Positions 48,481 to 60,410 of a stretch of 64,000 nucleotides of DNA are shown piece after piece. The notes beneath the pieces are model-generated. The model had not been told where the DNA came from. It saw only the letters and a program-made list of their open reading frames with translations, and searched no databases. Every line of letters starts with the position of its first letter. Position 1 is the first letter of the stretch. Source of the DNA: Alitta virens. Lineage: Eukaryota > Annelida > Polychaeta > Phyllodocida > Nereididae. The DNA lies in NCBI GenBank assembly GCA_932294295.1, contig OW028574.1:26482145-26546144 (forward strand), read 5' to 3'. A program made the translations under genes and the position numbers.

Positions 48481-51400
48481 TTGACAGCTTAATGTTGTTG
48501 ATAGCTTAATGTTGTTGATAGCTTAATGTTGACAGCTTAATGTTGACAGCTTAATGTTGTTGACTGCTTAATGTTGACAGCTTAATGTTGACAGCTTAAT
48601 GTTGACAGCTTAATGTTGACAGCTTAATGTTGACAGCTTATTGTTGACAGCTTATTGTTGACAGCTTAATGTTGACAGCTTAATGTTGACAGCTTAATGT
48701 TGTTAACTGTTAATGTTGTTAACTGTTAATGTTGTTAACTGTTAATGTTGTTAACTGTTAATGTTGTTAACTGTTAATGTTGTAAACTGTTAATGTTGTT
48801 AACTGTTAATGTTGTTAACTGTTAATGTTGTTAACTGTTAATGTTGTTAACTGTTAATGTTGTTAACTGTTAATGTTGCCAGCTTAATGTTGTTGCCAGC
48901 TTAATGTTGTTGACAGCTCAATGTTGACAGCTTAATGTTGTTGACAGCTTAATGTTGTTGATAGCTTAATGTTGTTGATAGCTTAATGTTGACAGCTTAA
49001 TGTTGTTAACTGTTAATGTTGTTAACTGTTAATGTTGTTAACTGTTAATATTGTAAACTGTTAATGTTGTTAACTGTTAATGTTGTTAACTGTTAATGTT
49101 GTTAACTGTTAATGTTGTTAACTGTTAATGTTGCCAGCTTAATGTTGTTGACAGCTTAATGTTGACATCCTAATGTTGTTGACGGTTAATTTTGACAACT
49201 TAATTTTGACAACTTAATGTTGACAGCTTAATGTTGACAGCTTAATGTTGACAGCTTAATGTTGTTGACAGCTTAATGTTGACAGCTTAATGTTGACAGC
49301 TTAATGTTGACAGCTTATTGTTGACAGCTTAATGTTGACAGCTTAATGTTGACAGCCTAATGTTGACAGCCTAAGGTTGACAGCTTAATGTTGACAGCTT
49401 AATGTTGACAGCTTAATGTTGACAACTTATTGTTGACAGCTTAATGTTGACAGCTTAATGTTGACAGCCTAATGTTGACAGGCTAATGTTGACAGCTTAA
49501 TGTTGACAGCTTAATGTTGACAGCTTATTGTTGACAGCTTATTGTTGACAGCTTAATGTTGACAGCTTAGTGTTGACAGCCTAATGTTGACAGCCTAATG
49601 TTGACAGCTTAATGTTGACAGCTTAATGTTGACAGCTTAATGTTGACAGCTTAATGTTGACAGCTTAATGTTGACAGCCTATTGTTGACAGCTTAATGTT
49701 GTTGAAAGCTTAATGTTGACAGCTTAATGTTGTTAACTGTTAATGTTGTTAACTGTTAATGTTGTTAACTGTTAATGTTGTAAACTGTTAATGTTGTAAA
49801 CTGTTAATGTTGTTAACTGTTAATGTTGTTAACTGTTAATGTTGTTAACTGTTAATGTTGTTAACTGTTAATGTTGTTAACTGTTAATGTTGTAAACTGT
49901 TAATGTTGTTAACTGTTAATGTTGTTAACTGTTAATGCTGTTAACTGTTAATGCTGTTAACTGTTAATGTTGCCAGCTTAATGTTGTTGCCAGCTTAATG
50001 TTGTTGACAGCTTAATGTTGACAGCCTAATGTTGTTGACGGTTAATTTTGACAACTTAATTTTCACAACTTAATGTTGACAGCTCAATGTTGACAGCTTA
50101 ATGTTGTTGACAGCTTAATGTTGTTGATAGCTTAATGTTGTTGATAGCTTAATGTTGACAGCTTAATGTTGACAGCTTAATGTTGTTGACAGCTTAATGT
50201 TGACAGCTTAATGTTGACAGCTTAATGTTGACAGCTTAATGTTGACAGCTTAATGTTGACAGCTTAATGTTGACAGCTTAATGTTGACAGCTTATTGTTG
50301 ACAGCTTATTGTTGACAGCTTAATGTTGACAGCTTAGTGTTGACAGCCTAATGTTGACAGCCTAATGTTGACAGCTTAATGTTGACAGCTTAATGTTGAC
50401 AGCTTAATGTTGACAGCTTAATGTTGACAGCTTAATGTTGACAGCCTATTGTTGACAGCTTAATGTTGTTGAAAGCTTAATGTTGACAGCTTAATGTTGT
50501 TAACTGTTAATGTTGTTAACTGTTAATGTTGTTAACTGTTAATGTTGTTAACTGTTAATGTTGTTAACTGTTAATGTTGTTAACTGTTAATGTTGTTAAC
50601 TGTTAATGTTGCCAGCTTAATGTTGTTACCAGCTTAATGTTGTTGACAGCTTAATGTTGACATCCTAATGTTGTTGACGGTTAATTTTGACAACTTAATT
50701 TTGACAACTTAATGTTGACAGCTTAATGTTGACAGCTTAATGTTGACAGCTTAATGTTGTTGACAGCTTAATGTTGACAGCTTAATGTTGACAGCTTAAT
50801 GTTGACAGCTTAATGTTGACAGCTTATTGTTGACAGCTTAATGTTGACAGCTTAATGTTGACAGCTTAATGTTGACAGCCTAATGTTGACAGCCTAAGGT
50901 TGACAGCTTAATGTTGACAGCTTAATGTTGACAGCTTAATGTTGACAACTTATTGTTGACAGCTTAATGTTGACAGCTTAATGTTGACAGCCTAATGTTG
51001 ACAGGCTAATGTTGACAGCTTAATGTTGACAGCTTAATGTTGACAGCTTATTGTTGACAGCTTATTGTTGACAGCTTAATGTTGACAGCTTAGTGTTGAC
51101 AGCCTAATGTTGACAGCCTAATGTTGACAGCTTAATGTTGACAGCTTAATGTTGACAGCTTAATGTTGACAGCTTAATGTTGACAGCTTAATGTTGACAG
51201 CCTATTGTTGACAGCTTAATGTTGTTGAAAGCTTAATGTTGACAGCTTAATGTTGTTAACTGTTAATGTTGTTTACTGTTAATGTTGTTAACTGTTAATG
51301 TTGTTAACTGTTAATGTTGTAAACTGTTAATGTTGTTAACTGTTAATGTTGTTAACTGTTAATGTTGTTAACTGTTAATGTTGTTAACTGTTAATGTTGT

Positions 51401-52350
51401 TAACTGTTAATGTTGTAAACTGTTAATGTTGTTAACTGTTAATGTTGTTAACTGTTAATGCTGTTAACTGTTAATGCTGTTAACTGTTAATGTTGCCAGC
51501 TTAATGTTGTTGCCAGCTTAATGTTGTTGACAGCTTAATGTTGACAGCCTAATGTTGTTGACGGTTAATTTTGACAACTTAATTTTCACAACTTAATGTT
51601 GACAGCTCAATGTTGACAGCTTAATGTTGTTGACAGCTTAATGTTGTTGATAGCTTAATGTTGTTGATAGCTTAATGTTGACAGCTTAATGTTGACAGCT
51701 TAATGTTGTTGACAGCTTAATGTTGACAGCTTAATGTTGACAGCTTAATGTTGACAGCTTAATGTTGACAGCTTAATGTTGACAGCTTAATGTTGACAGC
51801 TTAATGTTGACAGCTTATTGTTGACAGCTTATTGTTGACAGCTTAATGTTGACAGCTTAGTGTTGACAGCCTAATGTTGACAGCCTAATGTTGACAGCTT
51901 AATGTTGACAGCTTAATGTTGACAGCTTAATGTTGACAGCTTAATGTTGACAGCTTAATGTTGACAGCCTATTGTTGACAGCTTAATGTTGTTGAAAGCT
52001 TAATGTTGACAGCTTAATGTTGTTAACTGTTAATGTTGTTAACTGTTAATGTTGTTAACTGTTAATGTTGTTAACTGTTAATGTTGTTAACTGTTAATGT
52101 TGTTAACTGTTAATGTTGTTAACTGTTAATGTTGTTAACTGTTAATGTTGTAAACTGTTAATGTTGTAAACTGTTAATGTTGTTAACTGTTAATGTTGTT
52201 AACTGTTAATGCTGTTAACTGTTAATGCTGTTAACTGTTAATGTTGCCAGCTTAATGTTGTTGCCAGCTTAATGTTGTTGACAGCTTAATGTTGACAGCC
52301 TAATGTTGTTGACGGTTAATTTTGACAACTTAATTTTCACAACTTAATGT
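48481..52350. repeat. Cassettes: beta, gamma-A, alpha-B, truncated hybrid-A, alpha-B, alpha-B
   Basis: GACTGC 17-mer near 48,561, beta 48700-48877 (11), gamma 49002-49130, A 49181 (TTTTGACAA, TTACCAGC unit missing), alpha 49730-49970 (15), B 50037, a 7-unit block 50498-50608 with no GTAAAC unit and A 50676 (TTTTGACAA), alpha 51252-51494 (15, second unit GTTTAC), B 51560, alpha 52020-52244 (14), B 52311. GTTTAC near 51,271 lies +9183 from that at 42,088, the same offset as between the adjacent boxes 42377 and 51560. Confidence 0.91.
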
Positions 52351-54070
52351 TGACAGCTCAATGTTGACAGCTTAATGTTGTTGACAGCTTAATGTTGTTG
52401 ATAGCTTAATGTTGTTGATAGCTTAATGTTGACAGCTTAATGTTGACAGCTTAATGTTGTTGACAGCTTAATGTTGACAGCTTAATGTTGACAGCTTAAT
52501 GTTGACAGCTTAATGTTGACAGCTTAATGTTGACAGCTTAATGTTGACAGCTTAATGTTGACAGCTTAATGTTGACAGCTTAATGTTGACAGCTTAATGT
52601 TGACAGCTTAATGTTGACAGCCTAATGTTGACAGCTAAATGTTGACAGCTAAATGTTGACAGCTTAATGTTGACAGCTTAATGTTGACAGCTTAATGTTG
52701 ACAGCTTTATGTTGACAGCTTAATGTTGACAGCTTAATGTTGACAGCTTAATGTTGACAGCCTAAAGTTGACAGCCTAATGTTGACAGCTTAATGTTGTT
52801 GACGGTTAATTTTGACAGCTTAATGTTGTTGACAGCTTAATGTTGTTGCCAGCTTAATGTTGTTGACAGCTTAATGTTGACAGCCTAATATTGTTGACAG
52901 TTACTTTTGACAGCTTAATGTTGTTGACAGCTTAATGTTGTTGACAGCTTAATGTTGACAGCTTAATGTTGACAGCTTAATGTTGACAGCTTAATGTTGA
53001 CAGCTTGATGTTGACAGCCTAAAGTTGACAGCCTAATGTTGACAGCTTAATGTTGTTGACGGTTAATTTTGACAGCTTAATGTTGTTGACAGCTTAATGT
53101 TGTTGCCAGCTTAATGTTGTTGACAGCTTAATGTTGACAGCCTAATATTGTTGACAGTTAATTTTGACAGCTTAATGTTGTTGACAGCTTAATGTTGTTG
53201 ACAGCTTAATGTTGTTGACAGCTTAATGTTGTTGACAGCTTAATGTTGACAGCTTAATGTTGACAGCTTAATGTTGACAGCTTAATGTTGACAACTTAAT
53301 GTTGACAGCTTAATGTTGACAGCTTAATGTTGACAGCTTAATGTTGACAGCTTAATGTTGACAGCTTAATGGTGACAGCTTAATGTTGTTGATAGCTTAA
53401 TGTTGTTGATAGCTTAATGTTGACAGCATAATGTTGTTGACAGCTTAATGTTGTTGATAGCTTAATGTTGTTGATAGCTTAATGTTGACAGCTTAATGTT
53501 GACAGCTTAATGTTGTTGACAGCTTAATGTTGACAGCTTAATGTTGACAGCTTAATGTTGACAGCTTAATGTTGACAGCTTAATGTTGACAGCTTAATGT
53601 TGACAGCTTAATGTTGACAGCTTAATGTTGACAGCTTATTGTTGACAGCTTAATGTTGACAGCTTAGTGTTGACAGCCTAATGTTGACAGCCTAATGTTG
53701 ACAGCTTAATGTTGACAGCTTAATGCTGACAGCTTAATGTTGACAGCCTATTGTTGACAGCTTAATGTTGTTGAAAGCTTAATGTTGACAGCTTAATGTT
53801 GACAGCTTAATGTTGTTAACTGTTAATGTTGTTAACTGTTAATGTTGTTAACTGTTAATGTTGTTAACTGTTAATGTTGTAAACTGTTAATGTTGTTAAC
53901 TGTTAATGTTGTTAACTGTTAATGCTGTTAACTGTTAATGCTGTTAACTGTTAATGTTGCCAGCTTAATGTTGTTGCCAGCTTAATGTTGTTGACAGCTT
54001 AATGTTGACAGCCTAATGTTGTTGACGGTTAATTTTGACAACTTAATTTTGACAACTTAATGTTGACAGC
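52351..54070. repeat. Paired C boxes, single GGTGAC cassette, alpha-prime, box B
   Basis: CTAAATG pair, CTTTATG near 52,706, C 52801 followed by TTACTTTT, C 53058 followed by TTAATTTT, one GGTGAC unit (53,370), CAGCATAATG near 53,424, alpha-prime 53812-53958 (9), B 54024 in the TTTTGACAA form. The region recurs at 57.6-58.9 kb at offsets 4846, 4829 and 4846; the 17-base step is one 17-mer. Confidence 0.91.
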
Positions 54071-56600
54071 TCAATGTTGACAGCTTAATGTTGTTGACAG
54101 CTTAATGTTGTTGATAGCTTAATGTTGTTGATAGCTTAATGTTCACAGCTTAATGTTGACAGCTTATTGTTGACAGCTTAATGTTGACAGCTTATTGTTG
54201 ACAGCTTAATGTTGACAGCTTAGTGTTGACAGCCTAATGTTGACAGCCTAATGTTGACAGCTTAATGTTGACAGCTTAATGTTGACAGCTTAATGTTGAC
54301 AGCTTAATGTTGACAGCTTAATGTTGTTAACTGTTAATGTTGTTAACTGTTAATGTTGTTAACTGTTAATGTTGTTAACTGTTAATGTTGTTAACTGTTA
54401 ATGTTGTAAACTGTTAATGTTGTTAACTGTTAATGTTGTTAACTGTTAATGCTGTTAACTGTTAATGCTGTTAACTGTTAATGTTGCCAGCTTAATGTTG
54501 TTGCCAGCTTAATGTTGTTGCCAGCTTAATGTTGTTGACAGCTTAATGTTGACAGCCTAATGTTGTTGACGGTTAATTTTGACAACTTAATTTTCACAAC
54601 TTAATGTTGACAGCTCAATGTTGACAGCTTAATGTTGTTGACAGCTTAATGTTGTTGATAGCTTAATGTTGTTGATAGCTTAATGTTGACAGCTTAATGT
54701 TGACAGCTTAATGTTGTTGACAGCTTAATGTTGACAGCTTAATGTTGACAGCTTAATGTTGACAGCTTAATGTTGACAGCTTAATGTTGACAGCTTAATG
54801 TTGACAGCTTAATGTTGACAGCTTATTGTTGACAGCTTATTGTTGACAGCTTAATGTTGACAGCTTAATGTTGACAGCTTAATGTTGTTAACTGTTAATG
54901 TTGTTAACTGTTAATGTTGTTAACTCTTAATGTTGTTAACTGTTAATGTTGTTAACTGTTAATATTGTAAACTGTTAATGTTGTTAACTGTTAATGTTGT
55001 TAACTGTTAATGTTGTTAACTGTTAATGTTGTTAACTGTTAATGTTGCCAGCTTAATGTTGTTGCCAGCTTAATGTTGTTGACAGCTTAATGTTGTTGAC
55101 AGCTTAATGTTGACAGCCTAATGTTGTTGACGGTTAATTTTGACAACTTAATTTTCACAACTTAATGTTGACAGCTCAATGTTGACAGCTTAATGTTGTT
55201 GACAGCTTAATGTTGTTGATAGCTTAATGTTGTTGATAGCTTAATGTTGACAGCTTAATGTTGACAGCTTAATGTTGTTGACAGCTTAATGTTGACAGCT
55301 TAATGTTGACAGCTTAATGTTGACAGCTTAATGTTGACAGCTTAATGTTGACAGCTTAATGTTGACAGCTTAATGTTGACAGCTTATTGTTGACAGCTTA
55401 TTGTTGACAGCTTAATGTTGACAGCTTAATGTTGACAGCTTAATGTTGTTAACTGTTAATGTTGTTAACTGTTAATGTTGTTAACTGTTAATGTTGTTAA
55501 CTGTTAATGTTGTTAACTGTTAATGTTGTTAACTGTTAATGTTGTAAACTGTTAATGTTGTTAACTGTTAATGTTGTTAACTGTTAATGTTGTTAACTGT
55601 TAATGTTGTTAACTGTTAATGCTGTTAACTGTTAATGCTGTTAACTGTTAATGTTGCCAGCTTAATGTTGTTGCCAGCTTAATGTTGTTGACAGCTTAAT
55701 GTTGACAGCCTAATGTTGTTGACGGTTAATTTTGACAACTTAATTTTCACAACTTAATGTTGACAGCTCAATGTTGACAGCTTAATGTTGTTGACAGCTT
55801 AATGTTGTTGATAGCTTAATGTTGTTGATAGCTTAATGTTGACAGCTTAATGTTGACAGCTTAATGTTGTTGACAGCTTAATGTTGACAGCTTAATGTTG
55901 ACAGCTTAATGTTGACAGCTTAATGTTGACAGCTTAATGTTGACAGCTTAATGTTGACAGCTTAATGTTGACAGCTTATTGTTGACAGCTTATTGTTGAC
56001 AGCTTAATGTTGACAGCTTAATGTTGACAGCTTAATGTTGTTAACTGTTAATGTTGTTAACTGTTAATGTTGTTAACTGTTAATGTTGTTAACTGTTAAT
56101 GTTGTTAACTGTTAATGTTGTTAACTGTTAATATTGTAAACTGTTAATGTTGTTAACTGTTAATGTTGTTAACTGTTAATGTTGTTAACTGTTAATGTTG
56201 TTAACTGTTAATGTTGTTAACTGTTAATGTTGCCAGCTTAATGTTGTTGCCAGCTTAATGTTGTTGACAGCTCAATGTTGACAGCTTAATGTTGTTGACA
56301 GCTTAATGTTGTTGATAGCTTAATGTTGTTGATAGCTTAATGTTGACAGCTTAATGTTGTTAACTGTTAATGTTGTTAACTGTTAATGTTGTTAACTGTT
56401 AATATTGTAAACTGTTAATGTTGTTAACTGTTAATGTTGTTAACTGTTAATGTTGTTAACTGTTAATGTTGTTAACTGTTAATGTTGCCAGCTTAATGTT
56501 GTTACCAGCTTAATGTTGTTGACAGCTTAATGTTGACATCCTAATGTTGTTGACGGTTAATTTTGACAACTTAATTTTCACAACTTAATGTTGACAGCTT
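54071..56600. repeat. Run of short alpha/beta cassettes with boxes B, B, B, A
   Basis: TTCACAGC near 54,143 is private. The block 54325-54484 (10) ends in two GCTGTTAAC units followed by TTGCCAGC and two TTGTTGCCAGC units (one extra), then B 54568. Block 54884-55047 (10, one ACTCTTAATG) has a beta interior but leads to B 55129. Block 55446-55654 (13) has a beta left flank and an alpha right end, then B 55721. Beta 56038-56230 (12), gamma 56358-56487 and A 56552 restore the usual order. Three box-B cassettes of about 560-590 bases in a row suggest local amplification. Confidence 0.9.
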
Positions 56601-58910
56601 AATGTTGACAGCTTAATGTTGTTGACAGCTTAATGTTGTTGATAGCTTAATGTTGTTGATAGCTTAATGTTGACAGCTTAATGTTGACAGCTTAATGTTG
56701 ACAGCTTAATGTTGACAGCTTAATGTTGACAGCTTAATGTTGACAGCTTATTGTTGACAGCTTATTGTTGACAGCTTAATGTTGACAGCTTAATGTTGAC
56801 AGCTTAATGTTGACAGCCTAATGTTGACAGCCTAAAGTTGACAGCTTAATGTTGACAGGCTAATGTTGACAGCTTAATGTTGACAGCTTAATGTTGACAG
56901 CTTAATGTTGACAGCTTAATGTTGACAGCTTAATGTTGACAGCTTAATGTTGACAGCTTAATGTTGACAGCTTAATGTTGTTAACTGTTAATGTTGTTAA
57001 CTGTTAATGTTGTAAACTGTTAATGTTGCCAGCTTATTGTTGTTGACAGCTTAATGTTGTTGATAGCTTAATGTTGACAGCTTAATGTTGACAGCTTAAT
57101 GTTGTTGACAGCCTAATTTTGTTGACAGCTTAATGTTGACAGCTTAATGTTGACAGCTTAATGTTGACAGCTTAATGTTGACAGCTTAATGTTGACAGCT
57201 TAATGTTGACAGCTTAATGTTGACAGCTTAATGTTGTTAACTGTTAATGTTATAAACTGCTAATGTTGCCAGCTTATTGTTGTTGACAGCTTAATGTTGT
57301 TGATAGCTTAATGTTGACAGCTTAATGTTGTTGACAGCTTAATTTTGTTGACAGCTTAATGTTGACAGCTTAATGTTGACAGCTTAATGTTGACAGCTTA
57401 ATGTTGACAGCTTAATGTTGACAGCTTAATGTTGACAGCTTAATGTTGACAGCTTAATGTTGACAGCCTAATGTTGACAGCTAAATGTTGACAGCTAAAT
57501 ATTGACAGCTTAATGTTGACAGCTTAATGTTGACAGCTTAATGTTGACAGCTTTATGTTGACAGCTTAATGTTGACAGCTTAATGTTGACAGCTTAATGT
57601 TGACAGCCTAAAGTTGACAGCCTAATGTTGACAGCTTAATGTTGTTGACGGTTAATTTTGACAGCTTAATGTTGTTGACAGCTTAATGTTGTTGCCAGCT
57701 TAATGTTGTTGACAGCTTAATGTTGACAGCCTAATATTGTTGACAGTTACTTTTGACAGCTTAATGTTGTTGACAGCTTAATGTTGACAGCTTAATGTTG
57801 ACAGCTTAATGTTGACAGCTTAATGTTGACAGCTTGATGTTGACAGCCTAAAGTTGACAGCCTAATGTTGACAGCTTAATGTTGTTGACGGTTAATTTTG
57901 ACAGCTTAATGTTGTTGACAGCTTAATGTTGTTGCCAGCTTAATGTTGTTGACAGCTTAATGTTGACAGCCTAATATTGTTGACAGTTAATTTTGACAGC
58001 TTAATGTTGTTGACAGCTTAATGTTGTTGACAGCTTAATGTTGTTGACAGCTTAATGTTGTTGACAGCTTAATGTTGTTGACAGCTTAATGTTGACAGCT
58101 TAATGTTGACAGCTTAATGTTGACAGCTTAATGTTGACAGCTTAATGTTGACAGCTTAATGTTGACAGCTTAATGTTGACAGCTTAATGTTGACAGCTTA
58201 ATGTTGACAGCTTAATGGTGACAGCTTAATGTTGTTGATAGCTTAATGTTGTTGATAGCTTAATGTTGACAGCATAATGTTGTTGACAGCTTAATGTTGT
58301 TGATAGCTTAATGTTGTTGATAGCTTAATGTTGACAGCTTAATGTTGACAGCTTAATGTTGTTGACAGCTTAATGTTGACAGCTTAATGTTGACAGCTTA
58401 ATGTTGACAGCTTAATGTTGACAGCTTAATGTTGACAGCTTAATGTTGACAGCTTAATGTTGACAGCTTATTGTTGACAGCTTAATGTTGACAGCTTAGT
58501 GTTGACAGCCTAATGTTGACAGCCTAATGTTGACAGCTTAATGTTGACAGCTTAATGCTGACAGCTTAATGTTGACAGCCTATTGTTGACAGCTTAATGT
58601 TGTTGAAAGCTTAATGTTGACAGCTTAATGTTGACAGCTTAATGTTGACAGCTTAATGTTGTTAACTGTTAATGTTGTTAACTGTTAATGTTGTTAACTG
58701 TTAATGTTGTTAACTGTTAATGTTGTAAACTGTTAATGTTGTTAACTGTTAATGTTGTTAACTGTTAATGCTGTTAACTGTTAATGCTGTTAACTGTTAA
58801 TGTTGCCAGCTTAATGTTGTTGCCAGCTTAATGTTGTTGACAGCTTAATGTTGACAGCCTAATGTTGTTGACGGTTAATTTTGACAACTTAATTTTGACA
58901 ACTTAATGTT
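56601..58910. repeat. Cassettes: epsilon, zeta, C pair, GGTGAC, alpha-prime, box B
   Basis: Epsilon 56978-57027, zeta 57235-57267 with a private TTATAAAC, CTAAATATTG near 57,496, CTTTATG near 57,541, C 57647 (TTACTTTT after), C 57887 (TTAATTTT after), one GGTGAC unit (58,216), CAGCATAATG near 58,273, alpha-prime 58659-58804 (9), B 58870 in the TTTTGACAA form. After the second C box, five consecutive GTTGACAGC 17-mers (about 58,000-58,080) form the longest pure 17-mer run I noticed. Confidence 0.91.
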
Positions 58911-60410
58911 GACAGCTCAATGTTGACAGCTTAATGTTGTTGACAGCTTAATGTTGTTGATAGCTTAATGTTGTTGATAGCTTAATGTTGACAGCTTAAT
59001 GTTGACAGCTTATTGTTGACAGCTTAATGTTGACAGCTTATTGTTGACAGCTTAATGTTGACAGCTTAGTGTTGACAGCCTAATGTTGACAGCCTAATGT
59101 TGACAGCTTAATGTTGACAGCTTAATGTTGACAGCTTAATGTTGACAGCTTAATGCTGACAGCTTAATGTTGACAGCCTATTGTTGACAGCTTAATGTTG
59201 TTGAAAGCTTAATGTTGACAGCTTAATGTTGACAGCTTAATGTTGACAGCTTAATGTTGTTAACTGTTAATGTTGTTAACTGTTAATGTTGTTAACTGTT
59301 AATGTTGTTAACTGTTAATGTTGTTAACTGTTAATGTTGTAAACTGTTAATGTTGTTAACTGTTAATGTTGTTAACTGTTAATGCTGTTAACTGTTAATG
59401 CTGTTAACTGTTAATGTTGCCAGCTTAATGTTGTTGCCAGCTTAATGTTGTTGCCAGCTTAATGTTGTTGACAGCTTAATGTTGACAGCCTAATGTTGTT
59501 GACGGTTAATTTTGACAACTTAATTTTCACAACTTAATGTTGACAGCTCAATGTTGACAGCTTAATGTTGTTGACAGCTTAATGTTGTTGATAGCTTAAT
59601 GTTGTTGATAGCTTAATGTTGACAGCTTAATGTTGACAGCTTAATGTTGTTGACAGCTTAATGTTGACAGCTTAATGTTGACAGCTTAATGTTGACAGCT
59701 TAATGTTGACAGCTTAATGTTGACAGCTTATTGTTGACAGCTTAATGTTGACAGCTTAATGTTGACAGCTTAATGTTGTTAACTCTTAATGTTGTTAACT
59801 CTTAATGTTGTTAACTCTTAATGTTGTTAACTGTTAATGTTGTTAACTGTTAATATTGTAAACTGTTAATGTTGTTAACTGTTAATGTTGTTAACTGTTA
59901 ATGTTGTTAACTGTTAATGTTGTTAACTGTTAATGTTGCCAGCTTAATGTTGTTGACAGCTCAATGTTGACAGCTTAATGTTGTTGACAGCTTAATGTTG
60001 TTGATAGCTTAATGTTGTTGATAGCTTAATGTTGACAGCTTAATGTTGTTAACTGTTAATGTTGTTAACTGTTAATGTTGTTAACTGTTAATGTTGTTAA
60101 CTGTTAATGTTGTAAACTGTTAATGTTGTTAACTGTTAATGTTGTTAACTGTTAATGTTGTTAACTGTTAATGTTGTTAACTGTTAATGTTGTTAACTGT
60201 TAATGTTGTAAACTGTTAATGTTGTAAACTGTTAATGTTGTTAACTGTTAATGTTGTTAACTGTTAATGCTGTTAACTGTTAATGCTGTTAACTGTTAAT
60301 GTTGCCAGCTTAATGTTGTTGCCAGCTTAATGTTGTTGACAGCTTAATGTTGACAGCCTAATGTTGTTGACGGTTAATTTTGACAACTTAATTTTGACAA
60401 CTTAATGTTG
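58911..60410. repeat. Cassettes with hybrid blocks and boxes B, B
   Basis: Block 59258-59418 (10) ends in two GCTGTTAAC units and the doubled TTGTTGCCAGC, with B 59501; it is the counterpart of 54325-54568. Beta-like block 59776-59937 (10) starts with three ACTCTTAATG units in a row, a local amplification of a variant seen singly at 15,181 and 54,925. Block 60046-60303 (16) has the gamma left flank and the alpha right end, a hybrid, then B 60369 in the TTTTGACAA form. Confidence 0.9.

Larger units (their letters stand above)
4478..58290. repeat. GGTGAC / CAGCATAATG cassette: 12 copies with variable unit number
   Basis: A set of TTAATGGTGACAGC units is always followed by two GATAGC 17-mers and one CAGCATAATG unit. 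Copies (approximate start; GGTGAC unit number): 4478 (4), 8401 (3), 12575 (3), 14228 (1), 16507 (3), 24142 (3), 25456 (1), 35803 (2), 37855 (1), 47158 (3), 53370 (1), 58216 (1). Copies with 2-4 units follow an epsilon block, and copies with 1 unit follow a C-box pair, so two lineages of the cassette exist. Confidence 0.92.
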
